Below, one piece after another: positions 1 through 12,376 of a DNA stretch of 64,000 nt. A program made the position numbers and the translations under genes. Within the stretch, counting starts at the first letter, position 1, and the number at the start of each line of letters is the position of its first letter. The notes beneath the pieces are model-generated. The model saw only the letters and a program-made list of their open reading frames with translations, had not been told where the DNA came from and did no database searches. Source of the DNA: Rhizopus sp. PT2906 (taxonomy: Eukaryota; Mucoromycota; Mucoromycetes; Mucorales; Rhizopodaceae). The stretch is taken from the NCBI GenBank assembly GCA_025529335.1, contig JAMYHX010000116.1:33560-97559 (forward strand), read 5' to 3'.

Positions 1-1412
1 AAAGCTAATCACGTCGAGAATACTTTAGGTGTTGACATTAAGAACAAGGCAGGTAGTTCCACTGCGCCTACACCCCAAAACACACCTATCAATCCTGCTC
101 CCATTACTTCTACCTATCGTCCTTCTATGAACGCCATTTCTGAAGATATGGAAACCATCACTACAAAAGGTATTCTTTGTTGATCAAACTGATTCATACT
201 GATAATATTATTTGAAGGCGCAGCCAGTGGCAACTCAGCACTTACTGGTGCATTCACTGGTAATCCCGCTCTTTTAAGCATGCTTCAAGGTAAACTAGGT
301 ACTCTCGTGGGCCGTTCCTCTGGATACATTGAATCATTACCTGCACCTGTTAAACGCAGACTTAATGGTCTCAAGTATTTCCAATCTAAGCATGCCGAAC
401 TTGAAAACAAATTTCAGGAAGAAGTATTGGCTTTAGAAAAGAAGTACCTCGAACTTTACAAGCCTTTATATGAACAACGTGCAAAGATTATTAACGGTAG
501 CTACGAGCCTACAGAAGAAGAAGTAGCCCTGGGTAAAAAAGTAGATGAAGAAGAAGAGGAGGAGGAAGAAGAAGAAGGAGAAAAGGAAGAAGAAAGCGAT
601 AAGGATATCAAGGGTATTCCTGAGTTCTGGTTAACTTTGTTAAAGAACCATCCTCAAATTGCTGAAACTATCACCGAGCAAGATGAAGAAGCTTTGAAAC
701 ACTTGGTTGATATCCGCATGTCCTATATGGATAAGCCAGGATTCAAACTTGAGTTTGAATTCTCAGAAAATGAGTTCTTTACAAACAAGGTGCTTGTTAA
801 GACTTACTATTATCAGGATCAAGCTATTGGCGGTGATTTTGTTTATGATCATGCCAAAGGCTGTGATATCGACTGGAAAGAAGGAAAGAACTTGACGGTT
901 ACAGTAGAAACAAAGAAGCAACGTCATAAGAGCACAAACAAGTCTCGCGTCGTCAAACGCACTGTGGCTGCAGACTCTTTCTTCCACTTCTTTAGTCCAC
1001 CTGCTATTCCTACTGAAGATGAAGAAATTGATGAAGAGGAGGCTGAGGGCTTAGACGCTAAGCTTGAAGCAGACTATGAAATGGGTGAAGAATTCAAAGA
1101 CAAGATCATCCCTCATGCTGTAGACTATTTCACTGGCAAGGCTCTTCAATACGAAGATTATGACGAAGACTTTGATGTAAGAACAATGAATGTCAGTACT
1201 CTCTCTATAAATCTAACCCCGTGCCTGTAGGATGAATATTATGATGAAGATGATGATGAAGAGGAGAACGACGACGACGACGATGACGACGACGATGACG
1301 ATGATGATGCTGTAAGTTAAAATCGTGGAAAAACAAAAGCAAGTGTATTAACCCAAGTGTGTCATTATAGCCTGCCAAGGATGAAAAAGCACCCGAGTGT
1401 AAACAATCTTAA
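1..1412 (+). CDS. NAP1: Nucleosome assembly protein 1 (histone chaperone), 5' end missing
   Basis: Histone H2A/H2B chaperone of the NAP/SET family, acting between cytoplasm and nucleus in nucleosome assembly. The frame is open from base 1, so the start codon lies upstream of the window. Four exons are visible: 1-169, 218-1176, 1231-1311 and 1371-1412, with GT-AG introns of 48-59 nt. The NAP core is clear: a long dimerisation helix after LPAPVKRRLNGLKYFQ, then GIPEFWLTLLKNHP, and the basic-plus-aromatic stretch KKQRHKS...DSFFHFFSPP. A Glu-rich loop lies in the middle, and the penultimate exon encodes almost only Asp and Glu, the usual acidic tail. The last exon ends ...ECKQS, a CaaX-like C-terminus resembling the prenylated CKQQ end of animal NAP1L1. 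Family identity is certain; the N-terminus is not visible. Confidence 0.95.
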
Positions 1413-2092
1413 TACTATTATTATAAATAAATCCTCCCTTTAGATAACGGCAGCTAAGACGGTGATCCTCAAATAGCACTAATGATATACACACTTTGAC
1501 TTGTCGAGATCAGAATACTATGCTATTGTATAAAAGGAGTTGCTTTATGCACTATGACACCTATTCCTTTTATCTTGACATTATTTGCGTCTTATTCTCT
1601 TTTCTCTGGGCCATAGTATCATATCTTTAACTTCAAAACGCATAACATAAGCTGAGGACACACCTAAGTCACCACCGAAATGATGAAGTAAGGGTCCAAA
1701 GGACCAATTAAAGTGGCTGTGAAGTGACTTGATAACCACCAGAGGTTGATTCTCTTTTTAGAGAGGGATGTCTTGATAAAATACTATAATTTGACTCTAC
1801 ATAAGACATCAGGATGAAGCGAATATTCAAAGCAGCATTCATATCCCTTTGTCATACCTATTATTACTCATTAAAACTAATACTCTTATCATTTGCATTG
1901 CACTTACGATATCACGATCATTTGCAGTGATGTATATTTAAAGCAGAACAAGTACGAATTAGAGATATATTGACAGAATCGGTATCCTAATGATGTTCTT
2001 ATATTAGATAAAGAGGATTACATGTACAGGAACTTTCAGATGGTTTATTAAAGAAAAAAAGTGATTGTGGAAAATTATACATCAAGAGTTGA
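1413..2092. other. Intergenic, no gene recognised
   Basis: About 680 bases between NAP1 and the SWIM gene. AT-rich, with no open frame resembling a known protein and no RNA gene I can support. It contains a short perfect hairpin (CTCT-tttt-AGAG near 1752-1766). It may hold the NAP1 3' UTR and decayed upstream parts of a MULE element, but I cannot show this. Confidence 0.5.
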
Positions 2093-3141
2093 ATGAAGCT
2101 AGAGGAAGGCTACGAGCTGGATATCTTTGGAAAACCTTGTATAATTGCCAACCCACATGGAACAAGCGACTATATTGGCTTTGCAGTAAAAGAGCAAGAA
2201 GATCAGATATCAGCTAGTCATTACCTAAGTAAAGACGACGATGTAGGAAAGTAGCAGAGCTGTATACTAGAAAGATCGACCATTTCATTCAAAAATTCAG
2301 CATATACCCAGCATTTATGTTTTATTTTAAAAACTATTACTTAGAGTGAGTTGGCACAATCAGTTGAAGACAAACTACTTACAAAGAAAGAGAAACAGAA
2401 GGCTGGATCGATTAATCTTTATCTTGGTTGATGATGCTCATGCCGATTTTATGCGCAATACCGCAAGGATGGCTGCTAATATCGGACGTATGAGCTCAGA
2501 GACTAGAGAGGCAAGAAAGAGAATGATTGCAGCAGAAGAGATCAATGAGCCGTCATTAGAAGGTATGGTGCAGAAAGTGTATATCGATGAAGAAGTTTGC
2601 TATATTGTCAAGCCTTTCACGACAGAAGTTGTATACGATATATCAATTGAGCAAGGAATTATGACTGCATGCAATTGTATAGACTTTCAACGAAATAAGC
2701 GTGCCTGTAAGCATATGTATTTAGTTCATCGCTTTGATAAAAGCTGTATGGTTTACAGCCAAGGTAGATTGTTACGATAGTAATAAGAGAAATGCCACAA
2801 TGTACTTATATTACCTAGAAATTGACTCTAGCTTGAGGGTTCATACGATGGGGTGAGACAACACTTATCCAGAATACTGTAGAGAATGATCATAGTGAAG
2901 CAGTTACTGAGAGCTCTGTTGTGCTTCAATCAGAAGTGCCATCTAAAGCTGGAGATAGAACGGATGCGTTGTTGACAAGCATCACAAGTGTATGCAGACA
3001 AGCTTTAGAAAGCTGCATACATTTAACTTCTGAAAATAGGACAGACTGTTACAAATATATAATGAACTAAGGCAACTGTTGTCAGCTAATGAAGAGATGC
3101 AGCTTCCACCAAATATAAATTTGCAAACACAAAGAAGATAA
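2093..3141 (+). CDS. SWIM zinc-finger protein, MULE transposase-derived
   Basis: Four-exon model: 2093-2250, 2345-2763, 2838-2989, 3040-3141; every intron is GT-AG and the frame stays open throughout. Exon 2 carries WHNQLKTNYLQRKRNRR followed by RLIFILVDDAHADFMRN, the region that follows the catalytic domain in MULE-type transposases, then a SWIM zinc finger (CNC, then CKH: ACNCIDFQRNKRACKHMYL). The C-terminal exons end in a Gln/Leu-rich helix (LLQIYNELRQLLSANEEM). No DDE catalytic domain precedes it; exon 1 encodes about 53 residues (start MKLEEGYELDIFGKP) that I do not recognise, and an in-frame stop sits just before the ATG. It is either a truncated element that still splices cleanly or a domesticated SWIM DNA-binding protein. 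The SWIM call is firm; the exon 1 join is less so. Confidence 0.6.
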
Positions 3142-3316
3142 AGCATAAAATAAACAAAATCCTTATTTCTTCTTTCCATACAAGTTCAAAAAGGAGGGCA
3201 AGATAAGTAAATCGCTTCATTTATGCTACGTCACAAAATGGATAAAGCATAAAGGCTAATTTCAGGTCCTAAAAATCAAAAATTTACTATTGCTTTTTCC
3301 TGTAATATTTGTCTAG

Positions 3317-6300
3317 ATGAAGCAAGCAGGACCGTCATTAAGGAAAGATCAGCAACAACCAGATAAATATAACAACGTTCTAGAACATGATAGGAGGGAT
3401 GAGCATGGCCATGGACCAGATTTGCTAGTACTCCCTTCAACATCGACATTCACTCTCAAAGACGATAAGCAAGAGAAATTAAAAAAGAAAGCAAAGAACT
3501 TTTTTAACGAAAAGAAAGAGATTAAGCTAAGAGCACAAAGCTTATGGAGCTACATTGGTAACATAAGAATTACAATGTAAAGCATTGAGACTGACATATT
3601 TCTCTTTATCTTAGATGCAACAAATACCTTTGATCAAGCACGGTTCTTTCAGGAAAATGCAGAACAAGTATTTCAAGTAGTCTATGATACGTGTATGCAT
3701 CAAATAGACAAAATAAGGAAAACCAAGACAGAAAGACCACAATCCTGGAACTCAAAGGAACTCGTCAGTCTCCAAAAGACGCTCTTGTTGCTACGAAAGA
3801 TATTTTTATTTGTTCCAGAGTTGATGAGGAACGGATGGCAGAGACAAAATATTGCAGCCATCTTGACCCATATTTTGGATCACCGTAACCATCCAAGGCT
3901 ACGAGCTCTCGGCTTTCAATTGCTTTTATTGTGGTTGAATGACCAAGTAGTAGAATATCCAGAATGCATATACCTATTCTCAAATGCAATTTCCTTGGAC
4001 TTGTTTATTCTTGATGAGATATCCCCTATAGATACAACTTATTCAAACAATAATCATGCCAATGCATCTACTGGCGTCAATATTAGCCCCTCTACAATGA
4101 GTCACGTCTCACCAACAACGGCCAGCCTGATGAATAACGAACCGTCTGATAATAACATACATAGCAAGCTGCATACTGGCGGACTTCATTTTGTTAAAAA
4201 GTTAAGAGAAACACATGCAGAAAAGGGACAGACAAAGCATGGACTACAAAGAGATGAACGTATAAAAGCAAGCCAAATTCAGCTACATCAAACGTACATT
4301 GTAGATGACGAGTCTACAGCACCGATATTCCCCAATCCTGCTCCACCCACGTACAATGATTCACTTGTATTAATACACATCTTTATATCAAATCTAGTGC
4401 GACTAGCTTATGTCGCAGCTGGTTCACCACCACCACCTGATGACTATGATTATCCTCCTGGAGACCAGTTTGAACCAGATGATGGAATTGCAACTGGTAT
4501 TGGAATAGATGCAGCCACTGCAAGTGCAAAGTTCCTATTCAAAATATTTAGGACATATTACATAACCAAGTTTGTTCCGCTCATTTCAAAATCATTACAG
4601 ATAGATGGCGCGATTGAAAATGAAAGTAAGTAAAGAACAAGGACCACGATTCGACACTAATGAAAGCAGAATATGGGTTCCCATCCTGTCCTCCTTCTAT
4701 CCTTAGATGCCTTTTACGTTTCTTGATTGGCTATTGTCTTGATAATGATAGCAATAATGTACACATCAATTGGCCAACCCAAGCCCCATTTGCATCTTCT
4801 TCTCCAGCTATACCCATTCTAAAATCCATTGTGCTATCATCCCATGAAACTCGCGAAATGCTGCATGAAATAATTCGCCAAGCTCTTATTTTACCATGTA
4901 CAAATACACAATATCGCGATATCACACGCGGTGCTATTCATGTACTTGGAGTTTGGATATTATGTAAGGAAGAGGAAAGACCATCCTTCTTGAGGAGATC
5001 AGGTAGTGCAGTCACTCGTTCCAGTAGTACCACTTCGGCCATATCAATGAATAACGGTAATATACCTAGCACAGAACAGAACAAAATTCTTTCTACTTCG
5101 CCTATTGCAGAAGAATTCCCTGTCCATCAGAAAAGCAGTGAAGACCAACACGATGCCAATGCATTTTTGCGCCGTTATTTAATGATGATAAAGCTGATAT
5201 TTGAGGATCGACGTGGTTCAGATGATAAAAGTAGAGACGTTTTGGCTGCAAATGCACAACAAGTCACAGATTGGGAAGGTTTAGTAGCACTATACAAAGA
5301 CGCTATTAATGTATATCGTGCTATTGTTGTATCTAAAGGGGGTATTGACATTGAGTGGGAAAGTTGGGAATTACTATTACATTGTCTCTTGGATATTCAA
5401 CAATGGCTGATGAGTCAACCAGAAAAGTACAGTAGAGTTCCTGTCCAGCCTCTGGCAGAAGACCTGGCAAGCTATATTTGGGAAACAGTATTCTATGCAT
5501 TTGTAAGAGCCAAGATTATTCACATGGAGCTCTGGAATCAATTAAAAGTACACGTTGTCAGCTCAACTCGGTGGCCACAAGCTCTACAGCAATGGGTGGT
5601 AAGGTTTACTACATGTAATATAGAAACGCGGCTTCTGATGTACTCTCTCTTTAGAAAATCATGCATAATTTAACTAGACTATTATCTTCCAGGCTGTACA
5701 AAGTAGAATATGACATTGACAGACATCGACCCACAGATGATCAACAACAGCCTCTCCATTTTATCAGCAGCAGTCGCTCATCAGCTATAGGAAGTAGTAA
5801 TAAAAGCAAAATTCGATCTCGACATTTGAGCATCCACGGCCATCCAAAGAACAATACATCAATCGGTAATAAGCGTGGCTCTGCTGGACGACCATTATCA
5901 AGTAGTGGAAGTGAAGGTCAGTTAGTACCAAACGCACAAGACAAACAGTCTGCGGAACAGCAACAGGCAGACTACTCCCAAAGTACGACGGCTCTTCCTC
6001 CTCCTGAAGGAAGTGTCTCGACTATCTTACGCAACCTTAGCAGTGCTTCCTTATCTGATATTGCAAATACATTCAAATCCGATCGCAAATCAACAAACCT
6101 CAGCTCTGTACCCGATAATGAAGAGTTTGAGGATGAAACAGTGACAACAACAAAACAAAACATCAAATTTGGAATTAAGAATATTATACCTACAACTTCA
6201 TTTTCTAATACCTCATCACATACCAGCAGTAGTGGAAGCAACTATCATGCTTTGGCCTCATCGGCATCGGCTGCCAAAAGAACGAGCGGTAGTCATACAT

Positions 6301-9300
6301 TAGGAAACAATGCATCAAGCCATGGTATGAATGCAACGAATGGCGGACAGGACAAAGGCATGACAGGATCTGGAAGACGAACGATCAGTATACAGCAGCT
6401 TGACTCGCTATGGCAAGATTCAGGCTCAAAGTTACTGAATTTTGTTCACCACAGCAATGAAGGTTCTCAGGCAAACGTAACCAAAGGCTTAACTATCAAG
6501 CATGATGATAAGAAAACAGAGTGGGACAGAAGAAGTGGATCAAGCTCTGTTATAGATGAAGTTGCATCAAGTCGTTCCAATCGTACTTCTACATCCATAC
6601 TAGCAGGCGTTGGTGACGCACTCTCTATAATGCCCAGTTCAGCTGCTGTCACTGAAAAACTTCCTGTGGGTTTAGGATCTTTCAAAAGCTCTGATTTTCT
6701 CGTTTTAAGTAACCTGTCTTATGATGGACAGCAAATACTGGCTACCTGGAAGAATACGTTGTTGGTTGTAGGCAACATCAATCAAATCGAAGGAGCACAA
6801 AATCACGCTATTGCCATTCAATGTATTGTAGATATCTTGGATACCTTCAAGCTGATACGAGCAGAGCAGCCTTACTGTGATGTGCCTATACCTGCTATAT
6901 ATGATTTTACACCATGGTTACTTGATGCAACAGAGCTTTCAGAGTGAGTATTTGACAACTTGTTGTTATGATTAAATCAGCTTGAACTCAATATTTTGTA
7001 GCACATATGAAATAGGTAAAGCTAGTGCCTATGGTAGCCTATGTAGGTTAATGTCACAGATTCCAGAGGAAAATATACCAGAGAGCTATTATGCAGCGTT
7101 TTACAAATCAATCATCAAAGGGCTTAGTTCTGGCAACCTATCCATTGTTTATGCTATTCTACTTAATTCTAGCAATCTATTTACTTTTCCACTTCCTGGT
7201 ATTCATATCTTGATTCCATTTTTTATAGAAGCTATTGAAAAAGAGGTACTTACACACACGCATCCTTCTTTCTTTCTAATCAATCTTGTTTCATAGCTGC
7301 TAAACTATTCTGGTACAAAGCCTTCATTAAAAGTATACAAGAGCTGCGTTACGATCTTGGGCTCACTTGTGCCACTGTCGAATCATTTAAAGAATGTGAC
7401 AATCCATTTCGATGAGATAGATACAAAGTGGATTCCTGCTTTTGAACAGGAAAAATCGTTTTCGTTTGCTGGTGCAAAACTATGGTTAAAGAATGTCCTG
7501 ATCAGACTAATAACAAGTAATCAAAATGTCACAGGCGAACTTGATACAGAAATACACTGTATGTTGCTCGGTGGTTTATGCGCTTTTGTGCTTGATGAAA
7601 TGTCGACAGTAGAAAGGTAGCAGCGCCTTACAGTAACTGATAAAATTCTAATCTCTCTTTTGTTTGCAGTCGCCAAGATGATATTATATATGAATGTATT
7701 CTGTCTTTGGTCAATCACTTGTACTGGTGTAATATTTCTGTTATAAACACTGTGGTCAACTGTCTGATTACACTTGCTCATACGTATGATGGAGAGCTTG
7801 ATCCAGAAGGGGTAAGTTTATCAGAGAAGGAATGTACCAAGCTAATATGTTCATTAGATTGTTGTGCAAGAAGTACTGACTCATATTATTGATGCACTTA
7901 ATGTACATTTGAAGTACTATGAGCGAAGTAGCAAGACCGGAAGAGGTTTTATTATTTCCAAGCTATTTAGCTGTCTTTTAGACTGGATTATGTCAATCGA
8001 TCCCATCATCCTTACAGAAACTGATCTTTGTCAGCTTGTATTTGATGTGATTGAACTTGCCATTCATTTATCATCGGTAAGGATTCTATTTATATTCTCA
8101 TACGCCAGGCCAATAACTATTATTAAACAAAAAAGGATGGTCATGAAAAAATATTACCACATCCTCCTAGATCCGTTAGCACAAGTTCAAAGAAAAAAGA
8201 AGCTTCATTCAAGTTTAAATTAGGAGCAGATAAAAGACCAGACATACAACAGAATGAGCATATTGTTGGTTCAGACACCTTGCCAGAAAATGATCAAGAT
8301 TATGTCAAGGTAAGAATGAGCGGTGCTTACGAGATGATGATACTTATATTGTATAAAGGAATCTGCTGAAGCAGTCCTGCTTCATTTACTCCATCACTTT
8401 AACAACTTCGCATCTCCTTATGGCCCTGCCACTTTGTATAGCACAATCGCTGGACCTGGTGTTTCGCAAGATGATGGAGATTATCAGCAGTACCAATATT
8501 TCTCATTCAATGACACTACTATTATTGCATTTGTGGAACTTCCTGAAGCAAAAGGTTTCTATCATATGACACATCCATGATGGAAGTAAAACTAAATTAT
8601 ATTCATAGAAAAACGTCAAGCAAGGATGATCATACGAGATCTTACTGGACGTTATGTCTGGGATGCCCAACTAGAACCAAAGGCAATCTTGTCTGGAAGC
8701 TCAGAAAGATTAATAAGCACAAAGAAATTGGGCAACGCTTTAGATAAAAGGTTTATAAAAAGTGAGAATAAATCGAACAATGGAGCGTAAGTAAATATCT
8801 TGTTGAACCTTTTTTTTTTTAACAACATTATTATTACTAATAGATTGGCTGATCATGGAAAAGACCCAATGTCTTTGTTATTAAAACAGTAAGTAAAGCA
8901 TAGGCCAATTTGTTACAATGGTATTAATATCAGATAAAAAAGGATTGGTGAATTACATCCAGATTGCCTCTTAGATCCTAGTCTACCACTTAATGTGCCA
9001 AGTACTCCCACTGCACTTCAATTAGATATGCTTGGCAACCTAGGAGAGCGTTTAGAGGATTATTTGAAGAAAGAAGCAGAACAGAATGCTCAGCAGGCAC
9101 CAGACGTGTAAGTCATTAGTTTACCCTCACTACAGCACATGCTATAACCTAACACTCGATACTTTTTAGAAGGCTTTGGTATACAAAGATGAATAGCTTA
9201 CGTCAAAGAGAATCTGGAGAAAATAAGCAAGGTGAATCAATACAAGTACAGCTGTTGAACAACTTTAGCTTGAAAAAAGATTTCATGCCAGCTTTTCCTC

Positions 9301-10365
9301 AAGAGACTGAAAATCCTCATGTCCCTTTCTTGTTTAGTCGATTATTGATGAGTCATTTAGGACTTATTGAGTATAATCACTTAAAAGATGGCTCCTTCCA
9401 GATGCTTAATAAGAGTCCAGCCCTTTACAGAGACTTGCGAGGACTTGATCGAAAGCATGGGTAAGATTTCTTTTATAGGCAAGAAAAAAAAAATAGCTAA
9501 ATACTCGTAGACGCGAAACAATGAAGATTGGACTGATTTATGTTGCCCATGGACAAGAAGATGAGCAGAGTATTCTCCAGAACAGTCAAGGGTCTGAGAG
9601 ATATAACAGATTTGTAGAAAGTCTAGGATGGGAAATAGATATTGCTACACATACAGGATATCTCGGGGGACTTGAACGAAATTTAACCAATGGCTCAAAA
9701 GCTACCTATTATTGCTCTTCTACGCTTGAAGTGATATTCCATGATGTGACTAAAATGCCGACAGACCCCTCTGATCCAAAACAGCTAAAGAAGGTAAGTT
9801 TAGTGCGCATATAATGAGACAAAAGTTATTGATCAAAATGACAAACAGAAACGACATATTGGTAATGACCATGTCCACATCGTTTGGAATGAACATGACC
9901 GAGACTATAAGATTAATACTATTGGAGGGGACTTTGGCAACGCTCAAATCATTATTAAACCACTGCCTAATAATCTCTACTTGATCAAAGTTTATCGTGA
10001 CTCAAAGGTATGAAAAAAAAAGGCAATTTTCCCCGCATTATTTTTTAATTCAAGGTATTATAGGTTCCATATTTTGGACCACTGTATGATAAAATGATTG
10101 TATCTGAAGCAAGTTTGGGTCCTCTGATTAGATCCACTGCTATTGATGCATTTAGAGCTACAGTACACACAAACTTATATTCCTTTTATAAGAGTGTGTA
10201 TGCCCAAAGAGCCAACGATGTGCGAATGATCACTCAAAGGCATAAACTTTCAGCATGGTAAAATTTAACATGACATCAAACCCCTAAAAACTAACCCATT
10301 TTTCATATATAAAAAGGAGCTATGAGCATTTTATGGAGAAAGTTTTCATGCTTGAAGATCAATAA
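3317..10365 (+). CDS. Ral GTPase-activating protein alpha subunit (tuberin-like GAP)
   Basis: Large multi-exon gene (over 15 exons). The N-terminal part (KKKAKNFFNEKKEIKLRAQSL, intron 3558-3614, then FDQARFFQENAEQVF...LRKIFLFVPELMRNGWQ and LRALGFQLLLLWLNDQ) matches the RalGAP alpha/GARNL1 N-terminus. The middle is long, helical and Ser-rich (about 5.7-6.7 kb). The C-terminal exons (9.1-10.4 kb) form a Rap/Ran-GAP domain: KIGLIYVAHGQEDEQSIL, then FVESLGWEIDIATHTGYLGG, and RHIGNDHVHIVWNEHDRDY, where the Asn of IGND is the family's catalytic 'Asn thumb'. In animals the alpha subunit works with a beta subunit to inactivate Ral and Rheb-like GTPases. The last exon ends EKVFMLEDQ. The start at 3317 follows a splice-acceptor-like CTAG, so an upstream exon is possible. 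Confidence 0.88.
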
Positions 10366-10374
10366 GATTCTAAT

Positions 10375-10722
10375 ATGAAATCTTTATCCAAACAAGACAA
10401 TTGGCCACTCCATGATTACCATGAAAAATATATTATGAAAACATTATCATTACGAGCACAGCAATGTAATTATTCAAGCGCAATCAATACCATTACCATT
10501 ACCACCACCACTACTACTACTACCACTACTAATAATAACAATAATAATAATAATACAAACCATATCATATTAAATGATAATAATAATAACCATAGACTAT
10601 TGATTGACCGAGAAAAGCAATATCTAAGATGCTCTATTTGTCAACGTAGATTCCATTCAGAAGGAAATCTCTTTAATCATATGCAGTTATACCACTATTC
10701 TTTGCTCTCTGTAAAGCAATAA
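10375..10722 (+). CDS. Small C2H2 zinc-finger protein with Thr/Asn tract
   Basis: Single-exon 115-residue ORF beginning 9 nt after the RalGAP stop codon on the same strand. The C-terminal third holds one C2H2 finger (CSICQRRFHSEGNLFNHMQLYH) with correct Cys and His spacing. The middle is a low-complexity tract of ten Thr and then about eight Asn encoded by ACC/ACT and AAT/AAC triplets. An AATAAA-type polyadenylation signal lies just downstream (about 10743). The tight spacing leaves no room for its own promoter outside the RalGAP 3' exons, so it may be expressed from an internal promoter, as an alternative last exon, or not at all. The finger itself is too good to be chance. Confidence 0.55.
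   Translation: MKSLSKQDNWPLHDYHEKYIMKTLSLRAQQCNYSSAINTITITTTTTTTTTTNNNNNNNNTNHIILNDNNNNHRLLIDREKQYLRCSICQRRFHSEGNLFNHMQLYHYSLLSVKQ
10499..10594 (+). repeat. Trinucleotide microsatellite (ACC/ACT then AAT/AAC)
   Basis: Triplet repeat inside the C2H2 ORF giving consecutive Thr and Asn codons. Because the unit is 3 nt, length changes keep the frame. Confidence 0.8.
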
Positions 10723-11078
10723 AAAAAATACACGTATTGTTTCAATAAAGTACTGAGGAAAAATCTTTTTTTTTTCGAAACCTGTGAGTGTATCAAAGGG
10801 AGACTTAAGGGAATTCGATCCTCTCCCTCTTTAATAGAGAAGGGCAAGAGAAGATGATATCACCCTGTTTTATAAAGACCATGATGAATCGTAAAGGGAT
10901 GCCTTTGTTAATAAATGTGTTTCTAAATTGAATAAAATGGTGTTTTCCAATGACTTGCACTCCTTTTTCAAAAGAGAGAAACCCTTTCAGCCTCACTTGT
11001 GTGTGAAAGAATTGAAGAACCGAACGAATACTTTGAGGCTTGAACGCATAAACTGTGCTTCTTTTTTTTTTTTTCTTA

Positions 11079-12231
11079 ATGAAGAGTGTGTTTATATTAC
11101 TGTTATTACCATTAGTAGCTTACTGTTATAAGATATTATCAAATGAATCCCTCAAATATTTGGCCAAGTTAACCAACCCTGAAAGATTATCAGTTGATAG
11201 CAGCTTAATGAAACCCTTACTCACTGAACGAATTTCAGGAACATTAGGGAATGAGCAAGTGCAAAAGTTTATCATTCAACACTTTGAACGCTTAGGTTGG
11301 CATATTGAGCTAGATAATTTTACAGACATGACACCTTATGGCTTAAAGAACTTTACCAACATCATTGTTACGCATAATCCTGACAAGCCAACGCGACTTG
11401 TATTAGCAGCTCACTTTGACTCCATGTACTCTCCTGACTTTGAGTTTATTGGAGCAACAGATAGCGCCATACCATGTGGACTGCTAATGAATACAGCAGA
11501 GACATTAAATGATATTTTATCAGATACAACCAAACACTTTAGACAAAAAGACAAGACGGTTCAAATGATATTTTTTGATGGAGAAGAGGCATTTAGGCAG
11601 TGGAGCGCTACAGATTCCATTTATGGAGCAAGGTAAATCTTTAGATGACTTTATTTTTACAGTACAGTAATAATCATTACTATCATAGGCATCTTGCTGA
11701 AACATGGGAGTCATCTTATCTCGTTAATGGAAACAAAGTCTATAAGAACAGACTAGATCAAATCGAAGTACTTGTATTATTGGATCTATTAGGTGTGCCC
11801 AATGTTCAGTTTCCAAATTATTATAGATCAACAAGTTGGTTATTCTATAAGCTTATCAGTCTTGAAAATAGACTAAAAGCACAATCTTTACTAAACACAA
11901 AATCAAAGAAAGGAGAGGAATTAATTTCATTCTTTAATCCAAACTCAATGCTTACCTTTCAAGGTGAAAGTATAGGAGATGATCATGTCCCATTTTTACA
12001 GCGCGGCGTAAATGTATTACATTTGATTCCTCATCCGTTTCCTTATGTTTGGCATACTAGAGCTGTAAGTTGATATCGAATTATTATTAGTCATGTTCTT
12101 ACCTTTGTATATACATGTAGGATACAGCAGAGTGTATAGACCAATCCGTAGTCGAAAACTATGCAGCCCTTTTTCGTGCTTTTACTGCAGAATATTTGGA
12201 AATAGACCCTTTACCACATAATGAATTATAA
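11079..12231 (+). CDS. Glutaminyl-peptide cyclotransferase (M28 family), secreted
   Basis: Converts N-terminal Gln (or Glu) to pyroglutamate on secreted peptides. Three exons with introns near 11635-11689 and 12067-12120. The protein starts MKSVFILLLLPLVAYC, a clear signal peptide; an in-frame ATG eight codons upstream (11055) would put a Phe-rich stretch ahead of it, so I prefer 11079. Zinc and catalytic residues of human QC can be matched: Asp in GATDSAIPCG, Glu-Glu in FFDGEEAF, Asp in LLDLLGVPN and His in VWHTRA. The segment after DGEEAF (RQWSATDSIYGAR, then HLAETWE) follows the animal enzyme closely. All key residues are intact, so activity is expected in the secretory path. Confidence 0.93.
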
Positions 12232-12376
12232 TTATAAACCCCCTCTTCCCCTTCTAAAAGATTACTAACCCCTCCACATGTCAAAAAGATAAAGGGGGAA
12301 GAACTTCATTGTCTTGTCTTTATATAAATTACTACATTTCTTTATTTTTTCTCTTTTTCATTCTTTCATATTACCA

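Noticed and set aside
1675..1770. C/D snoRNA candidate (ATGATGA box near 1680)
   Set aside because: No matching D box (CTGA) or closing stem at the expected distance.
2764..3141. Stops and frameshift in the 3' part of the SWIM gene
   Set aside because: Explained by two ordinary introns (2764-2837 and 2990-3039), so I did not call it a pseudogene.
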